Shown here piece by piece: positions 1 to 18,025 of a stretch of DNA of 64,000 bases; position 1 is the stretch's first letter, and the number at the start of each line of letters is the position of its first letter. Origin of the DNA: Panulirus ornatus (lineage: Eukaryota; Arthropoda; Malacostraca; Decapoda; Palinuridae). The position numbers and the translations under genes are program-made. Below the pieces are notes generated by a model. It was not told where the DNA came from. It was given only the letters and a program-made list of their open reading frames with translations, and did not search any database. The DNA is taken from NCBI RefSeq assembly GCF_036320965.1, contig NC_092248.1, positions 26,325,820 to 26,389,819 on the forward strand, in the 5' to 3' direction.

Positions 1-1433
1 GATTGGGAGTACCTGGTTTAAAAAGCGAGATATACATAAGTATACGTATGTAAGTAGGAGAGATGGCCAGATAGCGTTATTGGATTACGTGTTAATTGAC
101 AGGCGCGCGAAAGAGAGACTTTTGGATGTTAATGTGCTGAGAGGTGCAACTGGAGGGATGTCTGATCATTATCTTGTGGAGGCTAAGGTGAAGATTTGTA
201 TGGGGTTTCAGAAAAGAAGAGTGAATGTTAGGGTGAAGAGGGTGGTGAGAGTAAGTGAGCTTGGGAAGGAGACTTGTGTGAGGAAGTACCAGGAGAGACT
301 GAATACAGAATGGAAAAAGGTGAGAACAATGGAAGTAAGGGGAGTGGGGGAGGAATGGGATGTATTTAGGGAATCAGTGATGGATTGCGCAAAAGATGCT
401 TGTGGCATGAGAAGAGTGAGAGATGGGTTGATTAGAAAGGGTAGAGAGTGGTGAGATGAAGAAGTAAGATTATTAGTGAAAGAGAAGAGAGAGGCATTTG
501 GACGATTTTTGCAGGGAAAAAATGCAATTGAGTGGGAGATGTATAAAAAAAAAAGAGACAGGAGGTCAAGAGAAAGGTGCAAAAGGTGAAAAAGAGGGCA
601 AATGAGAGTTGGGGTGAGAGAGTATCATTAAATTTTAGGGAGAATAAAAAGATGTTCTGGAAGGAGGTAAATAAAGTGCGTAAGACAAGGGAGCAAATGG
701 GAACTTCAGTGAAGGGCGCAAATGGGGAGGTGATAACAAGTAGTGGTGATGTGAGAAGGAGATGGAATGAGTATTTTGAAGGTTTGATGAATGTGTTTGA
801 TGATAGAGTGGCAGATATAGGGTGTTTTGGTCGAGGTGGTGTGCAAAGTGAGAGGGTTAGGGAAAATTATTTGGTAAACAGAGAAGAGGCAGTAAAAGCT
901 TTGCGGAAGATGAAAGCCGGCAAGGCAGCAGGTTTGGTTGGATGGTATTGCAGTGGAAATTATTAAAAAAGGGGCGACTGCATTGTTGACTGGTTGGTAA
1001 GGTTATTTAATGTATGTATGACTCATGGTGAGGTGCCTGAGGATTGGCGGAATGCGTGCATAGTGTCATTGTACAAAGGCAAAGGGGATAAGAGTGAGTG
1101 CTCAAATTACAGAGGTATAAGTTTGTTGAGTATTCCTGGTAAATTATATGGGAGGGTATTGATTGACAGGGTGAAGGCATGTACAGAACATCAGATTGGG
1201 GAAGAGCAGTGTGGTTTCAGAAGTAGTAGAGGATGTGTGGATCAGGTGTTTGCTTTGAAGAATGTATGTGAGAAATACTTAGAAAAGCAAATGGATTTGT
1301 ATGTAGCATTTATGGATCTGGAGAAGGCATATGATAGAGTTGATAGAGATGCTCTGTGGAAGGTATTAAGAATATATGGTGTGGGAGGCAAGTTGTTAGA
1401 AGCAGTGAAAAGTTTTTATCGAGGTTGTAAGGT
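1..1433 (+). mobile_element. RTE-like LINE copy A, 5' cut by window edge, 3' truncated
   Basis: The reading frame starts at the C-terminal end of the endonuclease (DYVLIDRRAKERLLD at about 83) and continues through the linker into the reverse transcriptase. Visible parts are YRGISLLSIPGKLYGR (about 1108-1155), EEQCGFR, and RT motif A FMDLEKAYDR (about 1309-1338). The copy stops abruptly inside 'SFYRGCK' at about 1431, before the FADD box. It is inactive: a TGA follows 'GREW' at 452-454, an extra A-run at 546-555 shifts the frame, and the sequence near 945-980 is damaged. At the break it joins the oppositely oriented copy B. Confidence 0.9.
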
Positions 1434-3575
1434 ATACCACATCGATCCAATTCACTCTATTCCTTGCCCTCCTTTCACCCTCCTGCATGTTCTGGCCCCG
1501 ATCACTCAAAATCTTTTCCACTCTATCTTTCCACCTCCAATTTGGTTTCCCACTTCTCCTCGTTCCCTCCACCTCCGACACATATATCCTCTTGGTCAAT
1601 CTTTCCTCACTCATTCTCTCCATGTGCCCAAACCATTTCAAAACAAACTCTTCTGCTCTCTCAACCACGCTCTTTTTATTTCCACACATCTCTCTTACCC
1701 TTACATTACTTACTCGATCAAACCACGTCACACCACACATTGTCCTCAAACATCTCATTTCTAGCACATCCACCCTCCTGCGCACAACTCTATCCATAGC
1801 CCACGCCTCGCAACCATACAACATTGTTGGAACCACTATTCCTTCAAACATACCCATTTTTGCTTACTTCCTCCAGTTTTTCTCTATTCAAACTTACCTC
1901 CAAATTGACTTGACCCTCAACCCTACTGTACCTAATAACCTTGCTCTTATTCACATTTACTCTTAAATTTCTTCTTTCACACACTTTACCAACTGAGTCA
2001 CCAGCTTCTGCAGTTTCTTACATGAATCAGCCACCAGCGCTGTATCATCAGCGAACAACCACTGACTCACTTCCCAAGCTCTCTCATCCACAACAGACTT
2101 CATTCTTGCCCATCTTTCCAGAACTCTTGCATTTACCTCATTAACAACCCCATCCATAAACAAATTAAACAACCATGGAGACATCACATACCCCTGCCGG
2201 ATACCTACATTCACTGAGAACCAATCACTTTCCTCTCTTCCTACACGTACACATGCCTTACATCCTCGATAAAATCTTTTCACAGCTTCTAACAACTTGC
2301 CACCCACACCTTATATTCTTAATACCTTCCACAGAGCATATCTAACAACTCTATCATATGCCTTCTCCAGATCCATAAATGCTACATACAAATCCATTTG
2401 CTTTTCTAAGTATTTCTCACATACATTCTTCAAAGCAAACACCTGATCCACACATCCTCTACCACTTCTGAAACGACACTGCTCTTCCCCAATCTGATGT
2501 TCTGTACATGCCTTCATCCTCTCAATCAATACCCTCCCATATAATTTACCAGGAATATTCAACAAACTTATACCTCTGTAATTTGAGCACTCACTCTTAA
2601 CCCCTTTTACAATGGAACTATGCACGCATTCCGCCAATCCTCAGGCACCTCACCATGAGTCATACATACATTAAAGAACCTTACCAACCAGTCAACAATA
2701 CAGTCACCCCCTTTTTTAATAAATTCCACTGCAATACCATCCAAACCTGCTGCCTTGCCGGCTTTCATATATAACGCGCTCTGGCCATCTCTCCTACTTA
2801 CATAAGTATACTTATGTATATCTCGCTTTTTAAACCAGGTATTCCCAATCATCAGTCCTTTTTCAGCACATAAATCTACAAGCTCTTCACCATTTCCATT
2901 TACAACACTGAACACCCCATGTATACCAATTATTCCCTCAACTGCCACATTACTCACCTTTGCATTCAAATCACCCATCACTATGACCCGGTCTCGTGCA
3001 TCAAAACCACTAACACACTCATTCAGCTGATCCCAAAACACTTGCCTCTCTTGATCTTTCTTCTCATGCCCAGGTGCATATGCACCAATAATCACCCACC
3101 TCTCTCCATCAACTTTCAGTTTTACTCATATTAATCGAGAATTTACTTTCTTACACTCTATCACATACTCCCACAACTCCTGTTACAGGAGTATTGCTAC
3201 TCCTTCCCTTGCTCTTGTCCTCTCACTAACCCCTGACTTTACTCCCCAGACATTTCCAAACCACTCTTCCCCTTTACCCTTGAGCTTCGTTTCACTCAGA
3301 GCCAAAACATCCAGGTTCCTTTCCTCAAACATACTACCTATCTCTCCTTTTTTCACATCTTGGTTACATCCACACACATTTAGGCACCCCACTCTGAGCC
3401 TTCGAGGAGGATGAGCACTCCCCGCGTGACTCCTTCTTCTGTTTCCCATTTTAGAAAGTTAATACAAGGAGGGGAGGATTTCTGGCCCCCCGCTCCCGTC
3501 CCCTCTAGTCGCTTTCTACGACACGCGAGGAATTCGTGGGAAGTATTCTTTCACCCCTATCCCCAGGGATAATAT
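1432..3575 (-). mobile_element. RTE-like LINE copy B, 5'-complete, with internal deletions
   Basis: Read on the minus strand, this copy has the 5' terminus (about 3575), a 5' UTR, an ATG at 3447-3449 and the endonuclease start (MGNRRRSHAGSAHPPRRLRVG). The APE-endonuclease signatures LSETKL and GDLNAK are visible. After 'RRDGQSAL' it jumps straight to 'MKAGKAAGLDG' at about 2770, so the endonuclease C-terminus and linker are missing. The RT region follows, with FMDLEKAYDR (about 2350-2380) and LFADDTALVA (about 2040). A second deletion of about 170 bp lies near 1860. The copy ends at the ORF 3' end (WIDVVY) with no 3' UTR, abutting copy A. Confidence 0.88.
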
Positions 3576-3611
3576 ACATATATATATACATATACACATA
3601 CACACATACAC

Positions 3612-6118
3612 ACACGTGTTAATTGACAGGCGTGCGAAAGAGAGACTTTTGGATGTTAATGTGCTGAGAGGTGCAACTGGAGGGATGTCTGATCATTATC
3701 TTGTGGAGGCTAAGGTGAAGATTTGTATGGGTTTTCAGAAAAGAAGAGTGAATGTTGGGGTGAAGAGGGTGGTGAGAGTAAGTGAGCTTGAGAAGGAGAC
3801 CTGTGTGAGGAAGTACCAGGAGAGACTGAGTACAGAATGGAAAAAGGTGAGAACAATGGAAGTAAGGGGAGTGGGGGAGGAATGGGATGTATTTAGGGAA
3901 TCAGTGATAGATTGCGCAAAAGATGCTTGTGGCATGAGAAGAGTGGGAGGTGGGTTGATTAGAAAGGGTAGTGAGTGGTGGGATGAAGAAGTAAGAGTAT
4001 TAGTGAAAGAGAAGAGAGAGGCATTTGGACGATTTTTGCAGGGAAAAAATGCAATTGAGTGGGAGATGTATAAAAGAAAGAGACAGGAGGTCAAGAGAAA
4101 GGTGCAAGAGGTGAAAAAAAGGGCAAATGAGAGTTGGGGTGAGAGAGTATCATTAAATTTTAGGGAGAATAAAAAGATGTTCTGGAAGGAGGTAAATAAA
4201 GTGCGTAAGACTAGGGAGCAAATGGGAACTTCAGTGAAGGGCGCAAATGGGGAGGTGATAACAAGTAGTGGTGATGTGAGAAGGAGATGGAGTGAGTATT
4301 TTGAAGGTTTGTTGAATGTGTTTGATGATAGAGTGGCAGATATAGGGTGTTTTGGTCGAGGTGGTGTGCAAAGTGAGAGGGTTAGGGAAAATGATTTGGT
4401 AAACAGAGAAGAGGTAGTGAATGCTTTGCGGAAGATGAAAGCCGGCAAGGCAGCAGGTTTGGATTGTATTGCAGTGGAATTTATTCAAAAAGGGGGTGAC
4501 TGTATTGTTGACTGGTTGGTAAGGTTATTTAATGTATGTATGACTCATGGTGAGGTGCCTGAGGATTGGCGGAATGCGTGCATAGTGCCATTGTACAAAG
4601 GCAAAGGGGATAAGAGTGAGTGCTCAAATTACAGAGGTATAAGTTTGTTGAGTATTCCTGGTAAATTATATGGGAGGGTATTGATTGAGAGGGTGAAGGC
4701 ATGTACAGAGCATCAGATTGGGGAAGAGCAGTGTGGTTTCAGAAGTGGTAGAGGATGTGTGGATCAAGTGTTTGCTTTGAAGAATGTATGTGAGAAATAC
4801 TTAGAAAAGCAAATGGATTTGTATGTATCATTATGGATCTGGAGAAGGCATATGATAAGAGTTGATAGAGATGCTCTGTGGAAGGTATTAAGAATATATG
4901 GTGTGGGAGGAAAGTTGTTAGAAGCAGTGAAAAGTTTTTATCGAGAATTTAAGGCATGTGTACGTGTAGGAAGAGAGGAAAGTGATTGGTTCTCAGTGAA
5001 TGTAGGTTTGCGGCAGGGGTGTGTGATGTCTCCATGGTTTTTTAATTTGTTTATGGATGGGGTTGTTAGGGAGGTAAATGCAAGAGTTTTGGAAAGAGGG
5101 GCAAGTATGAAGTCTGTTGGGGATGAGAGAGCTTGGGAAGTGAGTCAGTTGTTGTTCGCTGATGATACAGCGCTGGTGGCTGATTCATGTGAGAAACTGC
5201 AGAAGCTGGTGACTGAGTTTGGAATAGTGTGTGGAAGAAGAAAGTTAAGAGTAAATGTGAATAAGAGCAAGGTTATTAGGTACAGTAGGGTTGAGGGTCA
5301 AGTCAATTGGGAGGTGAGTTTGAATGGAGAAAAACTGGAGGAAGTGAAGTGTTTTAGATATCTGGGAGTGGATCTGGCAGCGGATGGAACCATGGAAGCA
5401 GAAGTGGATCATAGGGTGGGGGAGGGGGCGAAAATCCTGGGGGCCTTGAAGAATGTGTGGAAGTCGAGAACATTATCTCGGAAAGCAAAAATGGGTATGT
5501 TTGAAGGAATAGTGGTTCCAACAATGTTGTATGGTTGCGAGGCGTGGGCTATGGATAGAGTTGTGCGCAGGAGGATGGATGTGCTGGAAATGAGATGCTT
5601 GAGGACAATATGTGGTGTGAGGTGGTTTGATCGAGTAAGTAATGTAAGGGTAAGAGAGATGTGTGTAAATAAAAAGAGCGTGGTTGAGAGAGCAGAAGAG
5701 TGTGTTTTGAAGTTGTTTGGGCACATGGAGAGGATGAGTGAGGAAAGATTGACCTAGAGGATATATGTGTCGGAGGTGGAGGGAACAAGGAGAAGAGGGA
5801 GACCAAATTGGAGGTGGAAAGATGGAGTGAAAAAGATTTTGTGTGATCGGGGCCTGAACATGCAGGAGGGTGAAAGGAGGGCAAGGAATAGAGTGAATTG
5901 GATCGATGTGGTATACCGGGGTTGACGTGCTGTCAGTGGATTGAATCAAGGCATGTGAAGCGTCTGGGGTAAACCATGGAAAGCTGTGTAGGTATGTATA
6001 TTTGCGTGTGTGGACGTATGTATATACATGTGTATGGGGGGGGGGGGTTGGGCCATTTCTTTTGTCTGTTTCCTTGCGCTACCTCGCAAACGCGGGAGAC
6101 AGCGACAAAGTATAATAA
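3612..6118 (+). mobile_element. RTE-like LINE copy C, 5'-truncated, short-3'UTR form
   Basis: The copy begins within the endonuclease C-terminus ('LIDRRAKERLLD') after a TA/CA-rich stretch at 3575-3612. It runs through the whole RT to the ORF end near 5925. A 3' UTR of about 190 bp follows, containing the terminal module 'gcgctacctcgcaaacgcg' and ending 'gacaaagtataataaa' at about 6118. A long (TA)n tract comes next. It lacks the roughly 250 bp of 3' UTR seen in copies E and F, so it belongs to a short-tail subfamily with copies D, H, I and J. Confidence 0.9.
3616..5925 (+). pseudogene. Longest surviving LINE ORF: endonuclease C-term plus reverse transcriptase, inactive
   Basis: This is the longest nearly open LINE frame in the window, 713 codons to a TAG at 5755-5757. 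Homology continues in frame past that stop to the TGA at 5923-5925 after 'VVYRG'. Visible are the linker (rich in K, R and E, residues about 30-260), YRGISLLSIPGKLYGR, EEQCGFRSG, motif B GLRQGCVMSP (about residue 464), the catalytic box LLFADDTALVA (FADD about residue 514) and the C-terminal GHMERMSEERLT typical of RTE-type proteins. RT motif A (normally FMDLEKAYDR) reads as SLWIWRRHMIR. The cause is a 1-base loss near 4831 followed by a 1-base gain near 4857, which removes the catalytic aspartate. The enzyme would be dead even if the TAG were read through. Confidence 0.85.
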
Positions 6119-6129
6119 ATATATAAAAT

Positions 6130-6406
<277 letters not shown>

Positions 6407-6661
6407 TAAGCCAATATTCCTGTTTCATGATAAGAGAAGTGGACCAGGCAGTATGATACAGTGGTTAAATTGATGAAAACTACTATTGCCGTTTGTGTAA
6501 ATAAATTATACATTTCCCTTTTTTCATAGCCAGAGATTGAACCATTATGTGACATTCATTTTTCATTTCATTTCAAGCTAGAAGTTTCAGTTTTCTAAAT
6601 TATTTCTTACATTTTTCATGTGTATATATATATGTATATGTGTGTATGTGTGTATATGTGC

Positions 6662-8345
<1,684 letters not shown>

Positions 8346-8439
<94 letters not shown>

Positions 8440-8440
8440 T
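8346..8440. repeat. (TA)n tract between LINE copies D and E
   Basis: About 95 bp of TA with one 'ttta' interruption. It sits exactly between the broken 5' side of copy D (minus) and the 5' terminus of copy E (plus). Confidence 0.95.
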
Positions 8441-8445
8441 GTATA

Positions 8446-12770
<4,325 letters not shown>

Positions 12771-14004
12771 CTCACTGCCGCCACGCTTCGGCTTGGTTCT
12801 CTTCGCTGATCTGTGTGTTTCCCTTACGTGAGATTATGTCATACACCTCGTAGCCTGTCACTCAATGCGTGTGAGTGGTGCTCTTATGATGTGCTGCGAT
12901 TAGCAAACTGAGTCTCTTTAGATTACAAATTTAATGAAGTCTGGCTGACGACCCTATCGTCACTTAGACGTGAATTTGTGATCACTAAGAAAACTGGTCG
13001 ACTTACGGTGAATCAAACCAGTTTGAAGTGAGTGTTATATATCTTTTTTCTAGATATGAACAATATTCGGGTGTCTTACGTTCAGTCTTCATGCTAGTGA
13101 GATTGGTGAAACTAGGAATTCGGCAAGTTATCAGTCACTATACATAGTTCCTGATGGATAAGCAAAGTATTACTATGGAATAAGATTAATAATTTACGCT
13201 GAATAATCATGGATATCAAAAAGAAATGGAGGAAAACTATGAATCCTTTTCCTTTAGAAAGTACGGAACTATATAGAATGGTGCAAATACGAAACTGTAA
13301 ATCCTTTAGAGAGAAACTGGGATGGTTACAGATTACCTCGAACATCACGACTGTCGATGAAGTTTAGCCCACGACACCACTTACAAACCAGACTTTCCCC
13401 CGTACTCAGTCAACGCCTCGGACTCAGACTCTGCAGGAAATGACGGTCATCGTTGTCCTGAAGAACGATGTTGGTTGTCCTTTATTTTCTATCGTTCTTC
13501 AGCAAGAGTTAATCATTCATGTTTAGTTTACTCTCTTTCGAGAAGGCATCATTCTCAGTATCTTAAATTTAGCAATTTTTTCTGTAAGTCCCATCTTACG
13601 TCACAATTGTGTTTACCTTTTTGAGAAGACTTATAAAATGCTGCAAGATAGGTAGGTAGGTAGGCAGGTAGGCTAAGTCACAGTTGAGTCGACGAAATGA
13701 CGAATGAAGGCATGGCAAATTCAAAATATTTGTACTTATCATAATATTCCTCATACCCTAGCGATGCAAAACATGGTTTACCCTCAAGGTTCTGTGATCT
13801 AGCATTACAATAAAAACTCTCAGCTACACCATCCACTAGACAACACTAAACCTACCCCAACAGTCACCCAATACAACTCTTATACTTGTGACATAATATG
13901 AAATTAATGAAAGGTTTGATTAGTCTACAAGCTAAATAATGCGATATTGTTTACAGCACAGATGATCAGTTGGCTGTCTGATTTACCAGCACTATTTGCT
14001 GTTT

Positions 14005-14006
<2 letters not shown>

Positions 14007-14036
<30 letters not shown>
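14007..14036. repeat. (AC)n microsatellite
   Basis: About 15 uninterrupted AC units. Confidence 0.95.
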
Positions 14037-14038
<2 letters not shown>

Positions 14039-17000
14039 AAGTAGCAACTTTAGTGAGAACATTAAACAGTAACATGAAACATAGTAGTATGTTGCTGTGT
14101 TTGTCTGCGTTGTGTTATGTGCTATCTCAGATGAAAGCTGTTTATGGATGCGGAAAGTAAACACACAGTATAGTACGTTTTCTTTGCTTGAAGTTGATAA
14201 GTTAAACAGGACTTAAGAGCAACTTCTACTATGTTGGTTAAAGCAAGTTTCTATTTGGATAGTTGCGTGAATACGTGAGTTGGTAGGAGGTTGGCTGGAT
14301 AGATGAGTCAGTGGTTAAGTAGGTAGGTAGTTGGATGAGTGGCCGCCAGCCGAATGACTGGATGGATGGATTTGGTAAGTGAATAGGTGGTTAGGTTGCT
14401 GGCTAATTCTCTGTACTGGCCACTGAAAGGGTGTCTGGTGGGTAGAATGAGTAGGTTGTTGACTGGTTTGGCAAAAGAATCATGGTACAGGCTCTCCTTA
14501 GGTTGCTTTATGTATTTCATACGTTTTTCTTCATCATTCATTCGTTGGTTTCAAGTTCAACATTTCAGCTGCTTTAATCCTAGGTTTGTTTACTTCGTTC
14601 ACTCAGTTTGATGTATCTTTATTGAATTTCCCTTTTTTTTTCTGGAGTTGAAGCTTGTGTACATTTTGCCTCGGAAATCCTACGGTCGGATGGCAGTTTC
14701 TTTTCACAGCCGACTTGCCAAGTATAAACATACGTGATGAAATCAGGCTGGATATCTCCACCGTACGTATGTCATGCTTGCGCACATTTGCTTGAGATGG
14801 ATTCTCAGTTATTGTTGACATGTCAGTGAGATTATGTACAGTTGAAAAGATTGATACCTAATGCGTTACTGCTGCTGCTTCCCCCATATTCCCTTGCACC
14901 CTAAGCAACAAAATATGGCAGATCAACGTAAACTTTGGTTGTTTCTGCAGATCTCTCCGTCTCTTTGTGTAAGTACCATGGGTTAGTATCATTATATTTC
15001 ATCCTTTACTTTACCATGATTCGTACAGCTGACACTTTCACGTAGATAAGTAGATTTTCGTAAGTCTGTTGGCAGACTGTATTAGAATTACGATGATCCG
15101 AGGAAAATATTGCTGTGCACGACATGTCTCTATTTTTTCTTTTTCAATTTGAGCTTTTGAAGATAGATATACAATGAGCTGATCTCTGATCCCCATAAAG
15201 TCCAAATAACTTTTTTTGTCGTGTTATCGGAGACAAATAATTTCCTTCTGGACACGTCCTTGGATACGCAGTGCTACTTCCCTAGCATTATCATGTATGT
15301 GCAAATCTGTTGTACGGAACTTGATTTATAAAAGTAACTTGCGTAAACGATGAGACATTGATTCCTTTTCTAGTACCTACATGAAGAACGACATACGTAG
15401 ACTAATTCCCTGAGTTGAATATACGTCATATGGAATACTTCAGCTTTCGGAAAGGTTGCCCTTTGTAGATGCTAGGATTCTTTCAAGTTTAACTTCTGAG
15501 ATTACTCATGTTATCTTTCTAACTCCTCTATGATGCCTTATCTCATTACAAATTTTGACCACTTTACACGTGTAACGGAGGCTCTAACCCGCATCCCTTC
15601 TTTATACATAATGAATGTAAGGGAGGCGCTAGCTATGCCTTTCTGAATATATTACAGTGTTACGGGTGTAAAGGAGGAGACGAATTTCCCTTTCTGTACA
15701 TTACAGTGTTACGAGTGGAAAGAAATTACTGATTCTTCCCTTGTATACGTCACTGTCACAGGTGTAATGGGAAAATGTCTGACCTCATCTCTCCAGTATA
15801 TGGCACACTGGTATACGTTCTACTTTCATTTCTCATTAACCTTCTTGATCTTTTTCTTGATTTTCAAAACCTCACACGATTGTAGCGAGACTCGCTGATT
15901 CTTCACCTTCCCCTTTCCGCTGTACTTCAGTATTTCAGTTTTGTTTCTCAACAATTGTAACCTTGACTTCCGTTATTCACTTTTAATTGTTTACCTTAGT
16001 TTGTTTTTTCTTCTTAATATCCTCACTTTGCACTACCACTGTCTCATTACAACCTTACAATAATGAGTCTGCGTCCCCTTGCATTGATATCATCATCACA
16101 AACAAAGCACTAATCACGGATATCTCCGCTAGACATCTTCACTTTGGCTTAGATTTCATTTGATAGCCATGACAGCCTTTTTGTTGTTGTTGTTGGCTTA
16201 TATATAGCTTTACCAATGAGAAGAAAAATATTGCACGAAAATATTAATTTCAGAAAATCATACGCAATAAATGAGGTTATATTGTGTTTTAGAGCGCAGT
16301 GTGTTGAACGTTACAGTGTGTCACAAGCCATGAGATAGCAAAAGTCTATCCTTGATTGCTCCATTTCTCCACCGTTCCCTTGCGTCATTAAGTTCTCTTG
16401 TTGTATATTGTTTTCTTGCTCGCTTGCAATTTTCAGGTTTGTCTAATCCTCTTTTCTATTGATATTATCTCTGCGATGCTACTGTGTCGTCACGTTTGCG
16501 TATTCCGCTCCATTTTTTTTCTTTATCTTTGTTCTTTAACATTTCTTTTTTTCCCCACTCGCTCTCTAACGTTAGCCTGACTTATACGTATGATGATTGC
16601 ACGTGAAGAGGGACTGCATGTACAGAAACTGCCTTATGGGAGATTGTATTGCTGTGTGGTGTGGCAGGGCTGTGCATGAATGAGATGTGTGTGGAATTTA
16701 TGAATGAAGAGGTTGTGTAAGGGCCTTGTGTTGGGGGTGTTACTTGGGAGAGTTATATGCAAGTAGTGTTATAAGTTTTCGTTAACTGTGGTTATGTAAG
16801 ATGCTTGTGATATAAATGGGTTACATTATGTGCGTTTGGGGCCATTCAAAGGGATTGTGTAGAGGCTTTGTATGAGGAGAAGTGTTGCGTACATGCAGGA
16901 TTTCTAAGGATGCTTGTGAGAATGAGTGAAAGGATGCCATGTGTGCCAGTTACACAGGATCGGTGAATAACGTTTCTTGCGTAAAAATTGTGTTGAGGAT

Positions 17001-17449
17001 ATGTCAGTTATGCGTGAGGGGGGGGGGGGGGGGCTTTGTGTGGGACGGATGTTAAAGAAAATGTGTAGAGGCGTATGAAAATGCCATGAAAGTTAGACGG
17101 CGATAGAGATTTCGTATGTAGGAAAGGGATTTGTATGTAAAAGCCTTTCTGAGATATGTTGTTTTGGGGTCTCATGGAGGGTTCGCTTGCACGGGACGTT
17201 ATGGTAATTTTGAGCACTTCGGTTGGCAGTTGGTATTGGTAGGCGAATGTTTGTATCAGAAACTAATATTGGAATCAGATTAAACAGTGGGAATGAGTAA
17301 TGAAAAAAAAGGTGGCTTGGTGATGTGAATCAAGGGTCTTCAGTGTGTATCAGGAGGCGAGATGTTCATCGAAGGACAGTGTTGTGTGTGGGAGACAATC
17401 TATATCGAAAGGGAGTATTGTTGGGATCATTGTTTGTGGAAGACTATTC

Positions 17450-17452
<3 letters not shown>

Positions 17453-17498
<46 letters not shown>
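17453..17498. repeat. (TG)n microsatellite
   Basis: About 23 uninterrupted TG units; VCVCVC frames through it are artefacts. Confidence 0.95.
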
Positions 17499-17500
<2 letters not shown>

Positions 17501-17702
17501 CGCAGGTGTCACAGATCCGGATTAGATTTAGCTACTACAAAGCAAACCTCACTTCACAGCAGACCTTGCATATATCATCCCTCAAACAGTTTTGTACATT
17601 GTTAAACATTTTTTCCAGGCTGCAAATATGAACAAAGTGCTTTTTTATTTCTAGCCGTGTGTAAATTCCACTCAGTTTGATTGTATGAATTATTTTATTT
17701 AT

Positions 17703-17932
17703 TCATTACTTTTGCTTTGTCGCTGTCTCCCGCGTTAGCGAGGTAGCGCAAGGAAACAGACGAAAGAATGGCCCAACCCATCCACATACACATCCACACA
17801 TGCAATATATACATACCTATACATCTCAACATATACATATATATACACACAGACATATACATATATACACATGCACATAATTCATACTGTCTGTCTTTAT
17901 TCATTCCCATCGCCACCCCGCCATACATGGAG

Positions 17933-17934
<2 letters not shown>
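17703..17934 (-). mobile_element. RTE-like LINE 3'-UTR fragment G (long form)
   Basis: The minus strand matches the distal 3' UTR of copies E and F: the terminal module 'gcgctacctcgctaacgcg' with 'gacaaag', the 'gggttgggccatt' block, and the upstream 'atgaataaagacagaca' block. It stops before the ORF and meets (TA)n, after which plus-strand copy F starts. Confidence 0.88.

Positions 17935-18022
<88 letters not shown>
17935..18022. repeat. (TA)n tract between fragment G and copy F
   Basis: About 88 bp of TA, placed between an inverted LINE tail and a plus-strand LINE 5' end, as at 8346-8440. Confidence 0.96.

Positions 18023-18023
<1 letters not shown>

Positions 18024-18025
<2 letters not shown>

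Larger units (their letters stand above)
12771..17700. other. No gene recognised; unique DNA with short simple repeats
   Basis: About 5 kb with only short open frames and no recognisable protein family. It holds a 'gtag' run near 13650, (AC)n at 14007-14036, GGT-type degenerate repeats at 14280-14410, and a decayed repeat of roughly 60-70 bp at 15550-15790 ('attacagtgttacg' recurs). It also holds GTG/GGT-biased sequence at 16600-17240, a run of 16 G at 17018-17033 and (TG)n at 17453-17498. Confidence 0.55.

Noticed and set aside
16398..16580. Hydrophobic 60-codon frame resembling a membrane peptide
   Set aside because: T-rich composition alone explains the hydrophobic residues; no family match or splice context.
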